From Anas platyrhynchos (Eukaryota; Chordata; Aves; Anseriformes; Anatidae): a DNA stretch of 64,000 nt. Location of the stretch: positions 147,417,501 through 147,481,500 of the forward strand of contig NC_092588.1 in the NCBI RefSeq assembly GCF_047663525.1, given 5' to 3'. The position numbers and the translations under genes are program-made. Below, one piece after another: positions 48,355 through 61,967 of the stretch. Below the pieces are notes generated by a model, which saw nothing but the letters and a program-made list of their open reading frames with translations, ran no database searches and was not told where the DNA came from. Each line of letters opens with the position of its first letter. The first letter of the stretch is position 1.

Positions 48355-50220
48355 CTTTTTCATGATATCCTGTGTGTAAAACAAGCTTCAAGTTTGAGCT
48401 TTGAATATGAGATGGAAATAGAGACCACTGTATGCATGATTCTTTCTATAATTCTATATTGTTATCAAATAAAGGGAATAGAATATTACCACAGAGAGTA
48501 ACATTTCAAACTATGTAGCCTGAAATTTTTAAGCCTAGACAAGAGGGCGATAGAACTGAAACTACATTAGGGATGACCCAACTACAGGTCTTGGGACTAT
48601 TTTGCTCATATTATCCCAGGGAGAATTGTATGGATAGCCTAAAATTATTATCCAAAAGTAACTATATTTTAGGATTGACTAAATAGATCTTTAGGTTTCA
48701 TTAAATTTATCTAATTAGAACTCTATTGATGGTAATGGGAGTTTAGCTTGCATGTAAACATCTAAATTTAGATGTCTTAATCTGTGAGCTGTACCACTCA
48801 GGATGACTATATTGTTATGAAAAGGCACCCAAGACAGCTTTAAACTTTCTGGCTTGGGTAAGTCTAATCTAATTTCACAGCAACATAGCATGTAGTTCAG
48901 AATAATATCCTGCCATGAAGAGCGACTACAGTATAGGCTATTCTGGAGATCTTGTTTTTCTTTACTTTATGTGATAAAACTTTTATCATTGACTTAAATG
49001 GGATGTTATCTGGTAAGCAAGATGTTTGCCATTCTTTGCTACAGAACCTTGATACAAAAAGTATTTATTCCTTGGGCACTAGTCCTAGTGATATAGAATT
49101 AATTCAGTTGAGGAAATCCTGGCCAATTTGATGAAAGTATGGCATGGTGTAATGACATTATAGTACTTTTTATTTCATTTTTATTGTGTAACATTGTTTC
49201 ATTTTCTTGCATGAGTACTGAACTTGAGTGAGGTTGTGCAATGACATGTGCTTATTGCCATGGTTGGCTTCTGTTAAATCATTATTCATAGTGCATTAAA
49301 ATATTAAAAGTTATTCGTGCCTCAAATGTGCAACATTATAATTACTGCTGCAACTCTGCCACCACACTTGTTTTTGGTAACCTTTTTGAATACCTTTCTC
49401 AATAACTTTTCTTTATAATTTTATCTAGTATTAATTAAGAATATGTTTATATATATATTCTAAATTATTAATAACACAAATCATTCTAGTGATGGAACAG
49501 AACCGTGGGCACTTTTTAAAATTGACTTGATATTCCTCTTTCTTACTTTTTGTTCCGTAGCAAAACAACTTTCCCTCTCATTCAGACACTTTTCCTTGGA
49601 GATTTATTTATCCTTTCATTGATTTACCAAAGCGAAAACATTCTTGTAGGATGTCACAGAAATTTGAAAGTAACCAATTTACAAATATGCCTCTTCATTG
49701 ATTGTCAGTAACTTATTCTGTCTTTTGTATTTATGATAAGAAATTCTGGGTAATTTTCCTAGATTTAATAATTTGTGTTTTCTTTACTTCTTTGTAAATG
49801 AATAAAAAAAAAACATCTTAAGTTCTTTGAAGACCTGCTTTGAAAAACTGCATTTATGGCTAGGACACCATTTAGATTATATTGGAATTCTCCAGGTTTT
49901 AGTTTCAGCAGGTACTTATCTGTTCTGTTACTACTGCTACATTGCTGGACTTCACTGGAGGGGCCATAAGTGGCCATTGGAATGGGCAGTTAAGCAAAAA
50001 GCTTGCAAAATTCTTATTCTAGGCAAGTGCAGGTGACCAGAAAGGATATGCACAGAACGCGCTACCTCTGTGCTATCATCTGAAACTATCATTTGCAATT
50101 GTGTATTGTGGCTCTTAAAATTTCAAATGTGCAGGGCAGTATTTCTAGTGATCAACCTATATGCATTCTAACTTAAGCTATTTTTGGAAAAGATTATGTT
50201 TCAGTCTAAGATGACCTCTG
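46976..50220. other. Intergenic AT-rich stretch
   Basis: No supported gene. The only clear feature is the (AT)n tract at 48303-48351 (listed separately). Confidence 0.5.
48303..48351. repeat. (AT)n microsatellite, about 24 units
   Basis: A perfect alternating AT tract of about 48 bp, self-complementary and able to extrude a cruciform. Confidence 0.97.
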
Positions 50221-50234
50221 TTCTTCCACTACTT

Positions 50235-50289
<55 letters not shown>

Positions 50290-50297
50290 TTCATTTA
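50235..50297. repeat. (TTTA)n microsatellite
   Basis: About 15 units with a final TTCA variant. Confidence 0.95.
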
Positions 50298-50434
50298 GCA
50301 ATCCACTAATTTGTATAGTTAGGCACATTTTTTATTTTATTCCTTTTTCTGTTATTCTCAGATAAACCACTCATGAAATTTAACATCATTGTCACCTCTT
50401 CAGTGCAGCTGGGGATATACTGTGAGACACTGAA

Positions 50435-50552
50435 TTCTTCTTCTTCTTCTTCTTCTTCTTCTTCTTCTTCTTCTTCTTCTTCTTCTTCTTCTTCTTCTTC
50501 TTCTTCTTCTTCTTCTTCTTCTTCTTCTTCTTCTTCTTCTTCTTCTTCTTCT

Positions 50553-50587
<35 letters not shown>

Positions 50588-50591
50588 TTCC
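50435..50591. repeat. (CTT)n / (GAA)n trinucleotide repeat, 157 bp
   Basis: About 52 trinucleotide units, interrupted only near the right end by CTTCCTC and TTCC. One strand is purine-only GAA. It translates as poly-serine, poly-lysine or poly-arginine depending on frame and strand, none of which is a gene. GAA repeats of this length can form triplex structure. Confidence 0.97.
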
Positions 50592-52260
50592 TACTACTTG
50601 GAGAATACATGGAGACTGCATGGAGACTGGAATGACTTACATAAAGAGTGAACCTCTACAATTACTTGGATGAATTCTACCATAAATCCTTTGACTGTAG
50701 GAACAGTGCCCTTCTTTCTGAACCATGAAATAATTCTAAATAAGATGACAAAGCATACCTAAGCAACTGCTGTATGTTCCAGAATAAGTTCAAATAATCA
50801 TTTTCCTTTTCATTTAATTACGCCAAATATTGAAATTCTGGAGATACCTGACTCAGCTACCTATTTTGTATACTCATCATTTGTATGAATGTTTCCAACT
50901 CAAAACTTTTCTATGATTCTGTGATTTTATGAATACTGCTCTGTATTCTACTACCCTACTATTCAGTGGCACAGGATTTCAGAGTGGACCACCACACATT
51001 ATTTATGATCTCACATTATATTATTTGCATATAAACTACACTAATAAACCATTGTCTGGTAAAGGAGGTTCCAAAATATCAGACATATACCCAGTTTCAG
51101 CTACTGACTTATAAAAATCCCTTCGACCAGAAAAGAGTTCCAGGGATTCTAACTTGTGATTTGTATTCTCATTATATTTAACAACTCTTTACACAATCCA
51201 TCTAGGTCAGTTTAAATGAATGCCTTGTTGCTACTTAGGTGATTATGGGTTGCAACTCATTTAATGTGCCCAATGATTCATGTTTAATTTATTGAACTTA
51301 ATGAAGTATCTGAGTAAGCTATGCATGTGTAGTACTTAAAATGCATGCACACCAGCACATACAACCCTATGCAGTATTTTGCTTAAGTAATCGGTTATTG
51401 ATGTGTTAGAATTTGAGATATCATGTGACATTTTATGTCACTCTTTATTTTCATCCTGCTTGCAGTAATGAGTCTGCCTGGGTTGACTGGCTAGCTCTCA
51501 GAAGCCCTACAGCTTCTATGCCAACAATAATAGTTCAGAATGAGTCCAGTTCTATGAATTTGTTACCTGGGCATCTGTCACAAGCCACTAATTTGTGTTT
51601 GCATCTTATTTTGTTGTTGTTGTTGGGAAACTAATTAATGAATGCTCTTTGTTTACAGCTGGAGGTATGAATCTTCCTTCAATATCTGACAAATCAAAGG
51701 GTATTTGAGTAATACTCAATGTCTTCTGTAGAGATGTTCTTTCTGTATGATAAGGGTACAAAGGGTATACCTGTATGATTCTCTGAATCTCATGTACTTA
51801 AGTTTTTCATTAATGTGATGAGAGTGGACACTGCATCAGAGAAATCTGAGCTCTCTTAAAATTCAGAAGTTAAGGCCATTACTTTTGGCAGACATATATT
51901 TTTATGCTATTAGTCTATTCTGTTCCCAAGACTGTGCTTTCAGTTTTCATCATGATATAAAACCCTTGCAAGACAGAAGGATAAAAGAATCATGTTTAAA
52001 TTATCTAGCAAAAATGTTCTTGGCTTAATGAAATCCACACTACCAGAAATGTTTTTTACCTTAAACACACTCCTTTCTTATCTCTAAACCACAGTATACA
52101 CACTTGTGTTTGATATCGTAGATAAGAGGGAATTCAAGGGGGAATTAATTTGGCATTCTTATCACCAAGTTCCAGAATTTTTTCTTCCCTCTATCCAAAT
52201 GGCCAAATTCTGCTTTTCTTACTCACCAAATGCTGTGACTCTTATATGCTGTATTTTATG
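50592..52260. other. Intergenic stretch
   Basis: No supported gene. A CR1 terminal remnant (50889-50935) is listed separately. Confidence 0.5.
50889..50935 (+). mobile_element. Very short CR1 3' terminus remnant
   Basis: TTTCCAACTCAAAACTTTTC followed by TATGATTCTGTGATTTTATG has the ending of CR1 elements (TTCCAACC...ATTCTATGATTCTGTG). Only about 45 bp are recognisable. Confidence 0.6.
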
Positions 52261-52368
52261 TTATATATAAAGTATATATATAAGGTATATATATGTATAA
52301 AGTATATATACATATAAAGTATATATATATATAAAGTATATATACATATATACTTTGTGTGTGTGTGG
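52261..52368. repeat. TATATAAAG-based minisatellite
   Basis: About five imperfect copies of TATATATAAAG/GTATATATACATATAAAG units, ending in a short (TG)n. Confidence 0.85.
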
Positions 52369-54245
52369 TTTTGACAAACCCTCAAACTAGGAAGCAAGGA
52401 AGACTTCACCGTAATCAATTTCTATTTCTAAATTCTGCTGAAATACCTCACAAAAAGAAATAGTTATCTGCAAGATTTTGTATATTCCATCTGCTGAATA
52501 TCTGGATTTTAAGCAGTGAAATATAATTCAGTATAACTTTTTCTTCCCAAATAATTCCTAAGTCAACATACTATAGTGTCTGACTATTGGAATGCACTAG
52601 TTGTAATGTTAACAAATAAACCTCAGGTCCCCAAGGAATAATGGTAATTCTATCCTTATATTTACACAACTTACTCTAAGTTATACCCCATAGTGGGTCA
52701 GAAAATGTTAAGTGCAAAGCAATATGACTTACAGCACATCAAAAATATTCACATATATGCTGGAAAGGTGTCTAGCAAAGGCATCTATCAAAGAGATCCA
52801 GATCCTAGATTTTTTTTATTAATAATTATTTTCTTATGTGTAAATTTAGTGCAAATAATTTTATTGGCACCACAAACATATATAGCTTATAAAGCTAAGT
52901 TATCAACTTAGCTTCAAGAGAAGAATTTGCTGGCGTAACAAATTCTTTTGCATTAAGTTTTAGATTATTTTCAGAATCATTTCAACAGTTGTCTAGCAGA
53001 GGTAAAATGGCATAGTTCTGCCATCAGTGTTATATCTTATGTCAACTGACATGCCAACCCTTGACTTGTATTTATTCAGAAACATTTCAAAGGCTTTACA
53101 CATTCATCTGTCTAAAATCAAGCTGAAGCTACACAAACGTATAGCCAAATACCTACACACAAGCCAAGCTTGAAATGACTCCCTGGTCTTTAACTGTAAT
53201 GATTCTGAGAAAATGGGTTGCCTTATGGAAATTTTTCTACAAGACAGAAAAAAAAAAAAAAAAAAAAATCCTGTTGCCCTAAACATATATTGCAGTTAAA
53301 AAATGAGAGGATAATGGCAAACCTCAGTGCTATTAATGCTTTTGTGTTACTGAGAATTCCTTTTTGGATGTTATAAGTGATAGCAAGATCAGAAACACAT
53401 CCATGTGAAGGTAAATTTTGATGTCATTTTAATATTTTTTTTTTTATTATTTTTTTTTAAGCAAAATTCCCAAGTTCTCTCTTTTGCAAAGGCTGGGCTT
53501 TCTATACCTTCAGGAGTTAAGTTAAGGTTAGGGAGAATAGGTAAGGCAGTTATTGCTCCCAACTGCAAGTTTATGTCCTCTACAGTGAATTTACATGTCT
53601 CCAGGTAATGCCTCTTCCTTGTCTTATGCAGATTTGTCAGCTGTTCCCCTATAATGTCTTTCTGGCTCTCCTGTCATTCTCAAATCTTGCTTCTGCAGAT
53701 TTTGAGGATTCAGGTAGACATAGGGAAGGATTTAAGCAAATCCTTAATAAACACAAAAGACAGTGAGCTAGGTACTATACTGAATAACAGGGCAAAACTA
53801 CTATTTCTTCACTATTTCACCATGCTTTCAGATCTGTGAAGCTGAGCTAAGCAACACTAACCATAATGAATTTGTATTGCCTACATGTTGACTGTCATTT
53901 AAAGACAGACCTCGAAATTATTTAGAGGTGAAGCATCCATCATAAAATGTGAACTAACTGTCTCCTTTTCAGTTACAATGATAAGAACTCCTTTTGACCC
54001 TAAAGAAAGTTTGGAAAGTCCTAGCTGGTAGATATTCTTTCTCCAAGACCAAGAAATAGAATAGTTCTGTAATGAATGTAATAAAGCCCTGTACCCTATA
54101 TCCAGATGGTTCACTAACAAGCAAGTAGGAGCTAGAATCCATCACCTATCCAGCAGTATCCAGAGCAGTAGTACGTTGCTACTTGAGCATCTGGATAAAA
54201 TTACTTGCTATTCTGTAAATTTCCTCTAGTGTCTAGGAAAAGTTC
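52369..54245. other. Intergenic stretch
   Basis: No supported gene. An A-run lies at about 53249-53268 and T-rich runs at about 53433-53459. Confidence 0.45.
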
Positions 54246-54261
54246 CTTAACTAACTGAACA

Positions 54262-54290
54262 TTAATGATTCTATGATTCTATGATTCTAA
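54262..54290 (+). mobile_element. Isolated CR1-type terminal repeat
   Basis: ATGATTCTATGATTCTATGA followed by TTCTA consists of three 8-bp units of the CR1 3' end with almost no preceding CR1 sequence. It is either an extremely truncated insertion or a remnant. Confidence 0.5.
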
Positions 54291-57200
54291 CTGATATTCT
54301 ATTTCACATTTATAAAGTGACGTCAGTAGTTATAATAGTATTGGCGAATAAATGCATTACAGATTTTGTATGTCTCAGCTACTATGGTAATAGAAGCAAT
54401 ATAATTTCTATAGAGAAAAAAAAATTGCTTTGTTTTGCAATATGACAAATTATGACAAATAATCCATGACTGAACCTGATCTTTAGAAATATCTTTGAAG
54501 TATATTGTACCATTTCTTTCTCTTGTGAGAGTCTTGGGTTAGTTACGTTCTGCCTGTATTGCCTCTAATAGAGAGTTTATTGTCCTAAATGCATCTTCAT
54601 TGGCAACAAGGTTTTCAGTCTGAGTTTCCTGGCCGCAGCCTACTGGTTTCAGAAATGATATATTTCAATTGCTGCGAGAGATGGACCTCTAATTGCCTTT
54701 CCTGATGATGTCAATATATATATTACACGTATTTGTTAAATTGCTCAGCAACACTTAGCAGTATATATCCTGTGAGAAGTCAGTTTCATTTCATGCTACA
54801 CAGCTTTTCTTTCTTCCTTTAACTCTATACAATGGCTTAGCTCCCTGTTCACCTCTATGTGCTGGGGTTGTGTGATCAGAACAACAGTAGATGCAATCAA
54901 ACTCACAATTAGACCATGATTCACATTATGTAAAAGATTCATCATTCCAATTGATGTGAAATGACATGTGATCTCTAGGCACTGATTGCACAAGGCTTTA
55001 ATCTCTCCACACACTGAACTCTGTACCTTCAGTGGTTCAGCAAATCTTAGTTGTAATCATTTTTCAACTATTGCCTTTCCATGATTTCATTATGAAGAGT
55101 ATAACAATGAGGTCTTTTTCTACTACTTCTTTTAAATGTCAGAGAGTGCTGATTACACAGTTAGCATTCTGATAGTTGACCTTTTGGGTGCAAATGGTAT
55201 GAGACTAGTGTTTTTTACCATTTGGGGGTTAGGTGACAGGTGGCTTTTTTTTTTTTTTTTCTTTATCCTAGCATTCCTCTTTCCCTTCTTGGCACACTGG
55301 GTCAATCACTTACAAACTTTTTGAAGACAAGTGCATAGTGGTTTCTTTTAGGAGCTCAATCCAAAAAGCAGATATTTTTGGTAATTTCTTAGGTGAACAG
55401 GCATCTTAGGTTAGAAGACTTCTAAATGCCAATGTTCAGGAAAAGTGACTCCTAACCATAGCCTACATCTTCCCTAAAATTACTGGAGATACCAAAAATA
55501 AGACTCTATATTGACATCTCTGGAAGACTTCAAGTATCTTTTCTCTGGCCTGAGCAGTGAGTTACCAGTGCAGGTGTATGTGAGATGTGAAGGAAAAGCA
55601 TAGCTCTGCATAATGGCTACTGATTGGAAACTGCAGCGATTTAACAGGCAGGGGGTTTCCAGCCTTGAATCCTAAGTAAAGGAGTTTTTGTCTTTAACGC
55701 CTGTGAATGACAATGGATACATAGATGCTAATATGTAAGACTAAACTCTCTTTCAAAGAACTGAGTGGCACTTTTTTCAGTTGTGAATACTTTATCCAGA
55801 TGAAAAATCCTTTGAGATATATATATCAAAATTAAAAAAAAAATAAATCAGAAATATGTAAATTGTTGTGGTTTTGGTCAAGAATTGAAAACATTTATTT
55901 CTAGAACTGTAAAAAATAGTTTTCAGCTATTTTGTAATTCAGGCTGTCCTATATTTTTAAGTAGGAAATGCAGATTATTAATGATCAGCCATAAGCTGTA
56001 GTCATTTGCTTCTGATAGACTATTTTGAAACTATTCAAGCCCAGAGTTCTTTTAATTAACTATTTTTTTCTTCAGGATCAAAGAGAACTAGAGCCAAAAT
56101 CCACCGGAAGTAGGAGATTAGATAAGGCTTACAGATACCAAAAATAATATTTTGTAGTTGGAAATACCATTTTCTGCTCACACATGCTGTAGCACAAAAG
56201 CTACATTTCCCAACCAGAATTACAACACACGAAAGATGTTCTGGAGACCTCCTGAATTCCAATAGGAACTTTGCTGTTGTTGTTATTTCTAACACTACTG
56301 AAAACTGGGTTCAGATGCTGTAAAATTGGAGATCAGATGAATTTTTCAAGACTGAAAAAAAAAAAAATCATTTGGGATTTTCTTTGCTTGCTTGCTTGTT
56401 TGTTTTCTCACAGATGCAAATAGTGTGTTCTTATGGATCATATCTGTTACCACAGGTTAAGACTTTTGTCTGATGAAGATTTGGATTCCATTTCACACTC
56501 CTGTGATTTGACTCCAGTTTGCACACCACTAGTAAAGCCTCTCAAATCATGGTGTACTGAAGCTTTCTTTATATATATAGCAACTCTGAAACGCTTAATT
56601 CATAAAAACTAGTGCATGTGTTGTAAGCTAAGCAGAGTGATACAGGAAGGTCAAATCATCTTGTCCATCTTAAAATTGTTGACTCAGTTTTTAAAGCCTT
56701 TGCCTAAAAGGCTTTCTCTATACTTTTACACTTGATCTTGTAGTCTTCACTATTGACAGGAGGAATAAAAACTCATCAATCTCCATGGAGCTTCAATGCC
56801 TTTGGAAAATTGCTTGCTCACTTACAGTCACCCTTTAATAACACTATGCCATACTATCTGAGTATTATTACCTATTACTAGGTAAGTAACATGGCAGATC
56901 TGTGGCAGAGCTGAGCCTTGTATAAATGCATTTACAGTTTTTTAATTTAAATTTAATTTTAAAAGTTTTATTATTTTTTAAAATTTCATATTCATGACCT
57001 ATTCTTTTAAGTTCTTGTCTTTCTAGCAACAGGATTAAAAAGTGACATTTACTAGCAAAAGTCTATATATTTTCTTTTGTTTCTAGAAAACAAAATTTCT
57101 TTTCTAAGAAAATAAATCTTATGGGAGGGAATAAAAAAATCAATCTTTGCTCACTCAAAAAAATAAATGGGGCATTTCTACAAATATTCTGTCTATTTGT

Positions 57201-57650
57201 CTATCAGTTTGATTAATTACTTAAGACTGGAAGAACAAGGACAACAGCAGTGATTTCCCCTGAGAAATAAATGTGATTCACAAATACAGTAATTCCCCCC
57301 CCCCCAAAAAAAAGATTCAATTTCTCAGCAGTTGTAAATATGTAGAAATACCTCACTTGTAGCTTCATTTATTGTTATTAATATTTATTATTAATATTGT
57401 TTTCAAGTTACTGTAGCTATATAAGGAACTGGACTCTTTCATTGCAATTTTTCATTGCTTTTGGAAAATATTTAATTGGGTAATACTTGATTTTAATTAA
57501 TCAGACAATAAAAGTCAATGAGCAGCTGAAAATTCTCTGAAGCACTTCTGTTTGCAAAGCACTATGTGGATGGTTTAACTTTAAATGTCATGTTGCCTTT
57601 ATTTATTTATTCTGCCCTAAGTGGACGATTTTTTTTTTCAAAATAGAAAT
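54291..57650. other. Intergenic stretch
   Basis: No supported gene. A T-run at about 55246-55260, an A-run at about 56354-56366 and a C10A8 run at about 57295-57312 are the notable features. Confidence 0.45.
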
Positions 57651-57651
57651 A

Positions 57652-57733
57652 GTTTTATTTATTTATTAATTTTTATATTTATTTATATATTTATATATTT
57701 ATTAATTTTATTTATTTATTTATTTATTTATTA
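57652..57733. repeat. (TTTA)n-rich tract
   Basis: About 80 bp of imperfect TTTA and TATTTA units. Confidence 0.9.
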
Positions 57734-60160
57734 CTTTAAAAGTTTTATATATGTTTTAGGGAGTGGACATATGATTCTCAGCTATGAGATTATTGTAATT
57801 TGGCAAGTTGCTTCTGATCCATATGAAAATGGTGGACAAGTCTCAAAGTCTCTTAGGTGGGAACATCCTCCTCCTAATGCTTCATCCTAGAATTTTATTT
57901 GCATATTACCTTTAGTGTCTTGACAGAGGCTATATAGGCATATGGAAGATAAGATTTAATAATAAGAGATAAAATGAAGTAAATCAGTACTTATATAGTA
58001 AATCTAAGCCTGATCAAAATATTATCTCTTAATTCTTGAACAAAAAATCTTAATTCTTGAAACAGAGAATCAGATGTCATGATCAGAGCATTTTTAAACA
58101 CATAATACAGACTTAATTTTGACATGTGGGCTTGGATTTACAGAAAATTAGCTCATCTGCCCTGGAGAGAGTCTTATGACACAAACAGAAAAACACTTAG
58201 GCTCATGCTCAACTTAAGCATTAGATACCACTATTGAAGTCTATGAAACCAATCTGGTAATTAGTATGTAAGTGTTTTGGTTTTTTTTTTTTTTGGATAA
58301 TGACCACAGAATAGATGAGCAGAAGGACAAAATTAATATTCTGGGAGAAGTTCACTTGCATCTAGAGAGAGATCCTCCAAAAAAAAAAAAAATCGCAAAA
58401 CAATAACAACAACAACAAACCACCAACAACGAACAACAACAACAAACACCACCATCACAACGACAAAACAGCATTTGCCTGTGGTTTGGATTCCTGGACA
58501 TGGAATTCTTGTGCATGTAAAAAATCTGTAGTATGTCTCCTGTTGTGATATGGGAGTAGCTTCATAAGCTCAGTGCTGTTCTTAGCCTTATGTATTTCCA
58601 TTTCCAATTCCAGTCTTCAATAAGGGAGAAAAAATGGTATAACTAATGACACAGACTTAGGAGAGATCACTCATCTATTTAGCATATGTAGATATTTCAC
58701 TGGTACTATTTAAATGGCCAAAATCTATCCCAAAGGCCATTTACAAGAAAACACTCAGCTGGCCATTCGATTTTGATAGATGTAATTTTTTTTCTAAATG
58801 AGCTTGACGTTCATTATAATAGAAACATATGTCGATGGTAACAGTGTTGAGGGCCATGTGCCAACCTTCCTTTGTTGCTGCTGATTGAACACTGGAACCC
58901 TGACTATGTTCTGGCTGCTTCCAGCTAGGACTGCAGATGTTGATTTTTGCTCTTCTACTCACTGAGCGATAGACACATCCAATTATACCTATCACTAACG
59001 GGAATCTTTATGCACTTGTAATTTATTTCTTAATCAAAACAAATCTATAGATGGAAATTGAGGTTAAAAGATCATGTTTCATGTGTGAACATATGATATT
59101 AATTATTAATTTTCCATTTCTATTCAACCATGATTTGCCAGTTCTTCTCTGTTGATTGCAGCCATCTGTTGCACCATCACTTTGCAAGGGTCGATCTTTA
59201 GATGCATAGCACTATCAGGAGATAAAATTTTCTTAGCGTTCCTTCAGGAAGAATTTAGAGATAAAATATAGAAATTTAAATTTAAATTTAGAAACACTGT
59301 AATCACTAAGGGTCTCTGTAGCACAGTAATCTCTTCATATTTTCACCAACCTTTTCCTCGAACCCTAGCAGGTGTAATGCTGGTAGAGTTTGTCAGCTCT
59401 ATTTTCCATTGAGCACTTCAAACAAAATCAGCTGGTGGTATGGGACTACCTAGGGAGTCACCTAAAAATAACACCTTAGGAAAAAAGTGAACACTTGTTG
59501 AACTGTTGATACCTAGCAGGTGCTTTCAGGACTTGTGCCACAGTCCTGAGAGTACCATCAGACTCTTATATCTCTTCCCTACTCCTAGTGGTTTAGCTGG
59601 CAGTCTTCGAGGTCTCAGATATGGTGTCACTGCGTAAACTTGGGTTAGACTTTTGTGAAATAAGCTGTGTGAGAAAGAACTAAAAGAAGGCTCATCTGCG
59701 ATCTTCACCAGTGGAATCCCTGTCCCTTGGCTGAATTTAAGCTCAGGTTTGGCCCTTGCCTGGGCTATGCCACAGGTATGGCTGTGCCTGGCCTTGTATC
59801 TTGCTGCTCCTGACCCTGTCTTGCTGACTTACCTTGTCTTGACTGCACACCTGCCTCATCCCCGAGGACTTGTCTGGAGATCAATAGACTGGCTGATGAT
59901 GTTGGCTATCATCAGAGTGTTGCTCTTCTTGTTTGGGTCCCGTGGGACACTACCCCTGCCTGCTTTGCCATCATCCTTGCATCCTGGCTCATCTTCCCTT
60001 GTGGATCAGCCCACGTTTACTGGGGCTACATAAGAGTATAACTGACAACATAAGATTAAGAAAATGCATTCCAATAAGCCTAAATTAGTGAGTAATTACA
60101 GGAGTAAATTTTCGAACAAAAACAATATTTATTTTAATATAAGTAGAATTTTATCTCAAA
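57734..60160. other. Intergenic stretch with a GC-richer block
   Basis: No supported gene. A (CAA)n-like tract (58395-58470) is listed separately. The block about 59480-60040 is GC-richer than its flanks, with repeated CTTG/CCTG words, and might be a degraded LTR or other old repeat; I could not identify ends or target duplications. Confidence 0.4.
58395..58470. repeat. (CAA)n-type degenerate repeat
   Basis: AACAACAACAAACCACC-type units follow an A-run at 58379-58392. Only A and C occur on the + strand apart from three G and two T. Confidence 0.8.
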
Positions 60161-60161
60161 A

Positions 60162-60244
60162 TCATAGAATCATAGAATGGCTCAGGTTGGAAGGAACCTT
60201 AAAGATCATTGAGTTCCAACCCTCCTGCCATAGGCAAGGACGTC
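60162..60244 (-). mobile_element. Short CR1 3' end, minus orientation
   Basis: About 80 bp: AATCATAGAATCATAGAATG, then GCTCAGGTTGGAAGGAACC, and ATCATTGAGTTCCAACCC up to GGCAAGGACG. This is a CR1 with extreme 5' truncation. Confidence 0.9.
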
Positions 60245-61542
60245 AGAAATGCTATTATACGTCTTCTTATGTATATATCTAAGATTTAACCTTTAAAGAA
60301 GAGATACATTTTGAAACTTTCTCTAAGGGCTATGGTAAAAGACCTTTACAGAATTTGGTTGCTGTCTTTCAACTCAGATGTCTACAGTCACACACCTGCC
60401 ACACATTAGGCCTCTGTAAGACAGCTGGCAGAAAGCAATATGTTTGTATGCCTCAGGACCTTTCCAGACTGGTATCGTAGTGTAGATTAGTGACAAAAGT
60501 GGTATTAAACTAAGGTGTGTGACACCTCCTATGCCTCCTGCAGATCAGGCACTTTTTCTTCTGCTGACTTTGAAATTAGGGTGGTGTCATTCAGGAGAGC
60601 TTTGGAACAGACATGGGCAGTAATTTCTTAAGCTGTTGCAACAAGAGTCACTAGAGCTCATCTTCCACATTATTAAATATTAATTATATACATATACACA
60701 CAGAGATATGCACACACAATTAATTCATCCCTTGTGTAATGCTGTATGCTTAAAAGACAAAGAGCCAGTGTTGGTTTTCTGTTTCTACTAAATCAGCATA
60801 TTTGTCCTTAGACACAGCTACTTTATGTTTTATATAAGAATTAAACATTGTTTATAATTGCACTTTTTGATTTCATTCAGGTAGATATCCATCTGCATGA
60901 AAGAATTTACATTTTGATTTCATGCCCATTATACACATATATGCATATATGAAACTTTTGTGAACAAATTAGGCATCTGGCTCAAAAAATATGTCTACTT
61001 ATGGCTAAGCAAGTGTTGTTTACTTTATACAGTTTATATGTACCTATTATCTGCACAGTTGCTTTCAAAGAAAATAGTTTCTGAACTTAAATAATATAAC
61101 AAGCATTAAGACAGAATATTACTATGACCCTCTAATGCTCTTAGCTTTTTAATTTTTTTCTTAAAAACTTTTTTTTTTTAATAACTATTTGGGTTAATTA
61201 CGACTGTAAAATATTTTCAAGTTCCTATACACACTGGATAATTTTGAAAGAGTATATTGTGAGTTAAATGATGTGAAAAAGTACTAAATGTTTTATAAAC
61301 AAGAAAGGGAGGAAAAAATATTTTTTCCCTGGTTTCATAGGGATTGTACCAGATAATTAAAAAAGAAGTTGTAGTGGATAGCAGACTTACTATTAATGAT
61401 ATTTTTTTACATAGCACAGATATTGCTGTGATGCTTCCTCACTACTTTTTTCTGTTTTAAGAGCTAAGATAGAAAAACTATCAACTAACATTTTTTCTTT
61501 CTTTTTATTTTTTTAAAAAGAACAACTTTGGTAGCTACATCA
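60245..61542. other. Intergenic stretch
   Basis: No supported gene or clear repeat. Confidence 0.45.
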
Positions 61543-61967
61543 GGTGATTGTCTCCCTGTACTCAGTTCTGCTGAGGCTGCACCTCGAGTACTGTGTTCAG
61601 TTTTGGGCCCCTCACTATAAGAAGGACATTGAGGCCTTGGAGCATGTTCAGAGAAGGACTATGAAGCTGGTGAAGGGCCTGGAACACAAGTCCTGTGAGG
61701 AGTGGCTGAGGGAACTCAGATTTTTTGGTCTGGAGAAGAGGAGGCTCAGGGGAGACCTTATTCCTCTCTACAGCTACCTGGAAGAGTGGGGGGCCTGGAG
61801 GTTGTCCTCTTCTCACAGGTAACTAGTGAAAGGACTAGAGGAAATGGCCTCAAGTTGTGCCAGGGGAGGTTTAGGTTGGAAATGAAGAGCCATTTCTTCT
61901 CAGAAAGAGCAGTCAGGCATTGGAACGGTTTGCCCAGGGAGGTGGTGGAATCATCATCCCTGGGGGT
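61543..61967 (+). mobile_element. CR1 LINE internal fragment lacking its 3' end
   Basis: Starts at GTGATTGTCTCCCTGTACTC and encodes [20 protein letters not shown], then [20 protein letters not shown]; the frame then shifts near 61800. It continues through [20 protein letters not shown] and ends abruptly at CCCTGGGGGT (about 61967). The stop codon and 3' untranslated region are missing and a T-rich tract follows. Confidence 0.92.

Noticed and set aside
50373..50651. Open frames of poly-serine, poly-lysine and poly-arginine
   Set aside because: Translation of the (CTT)n repeat in different frames and strands.
59749..60033. 94-codon leucine-rich frame in the GC-richer block near 59.8 kb
   Set aside because: Compositional; it lacks splice context and any recognisable motif, and the block looks more like an old repeat.
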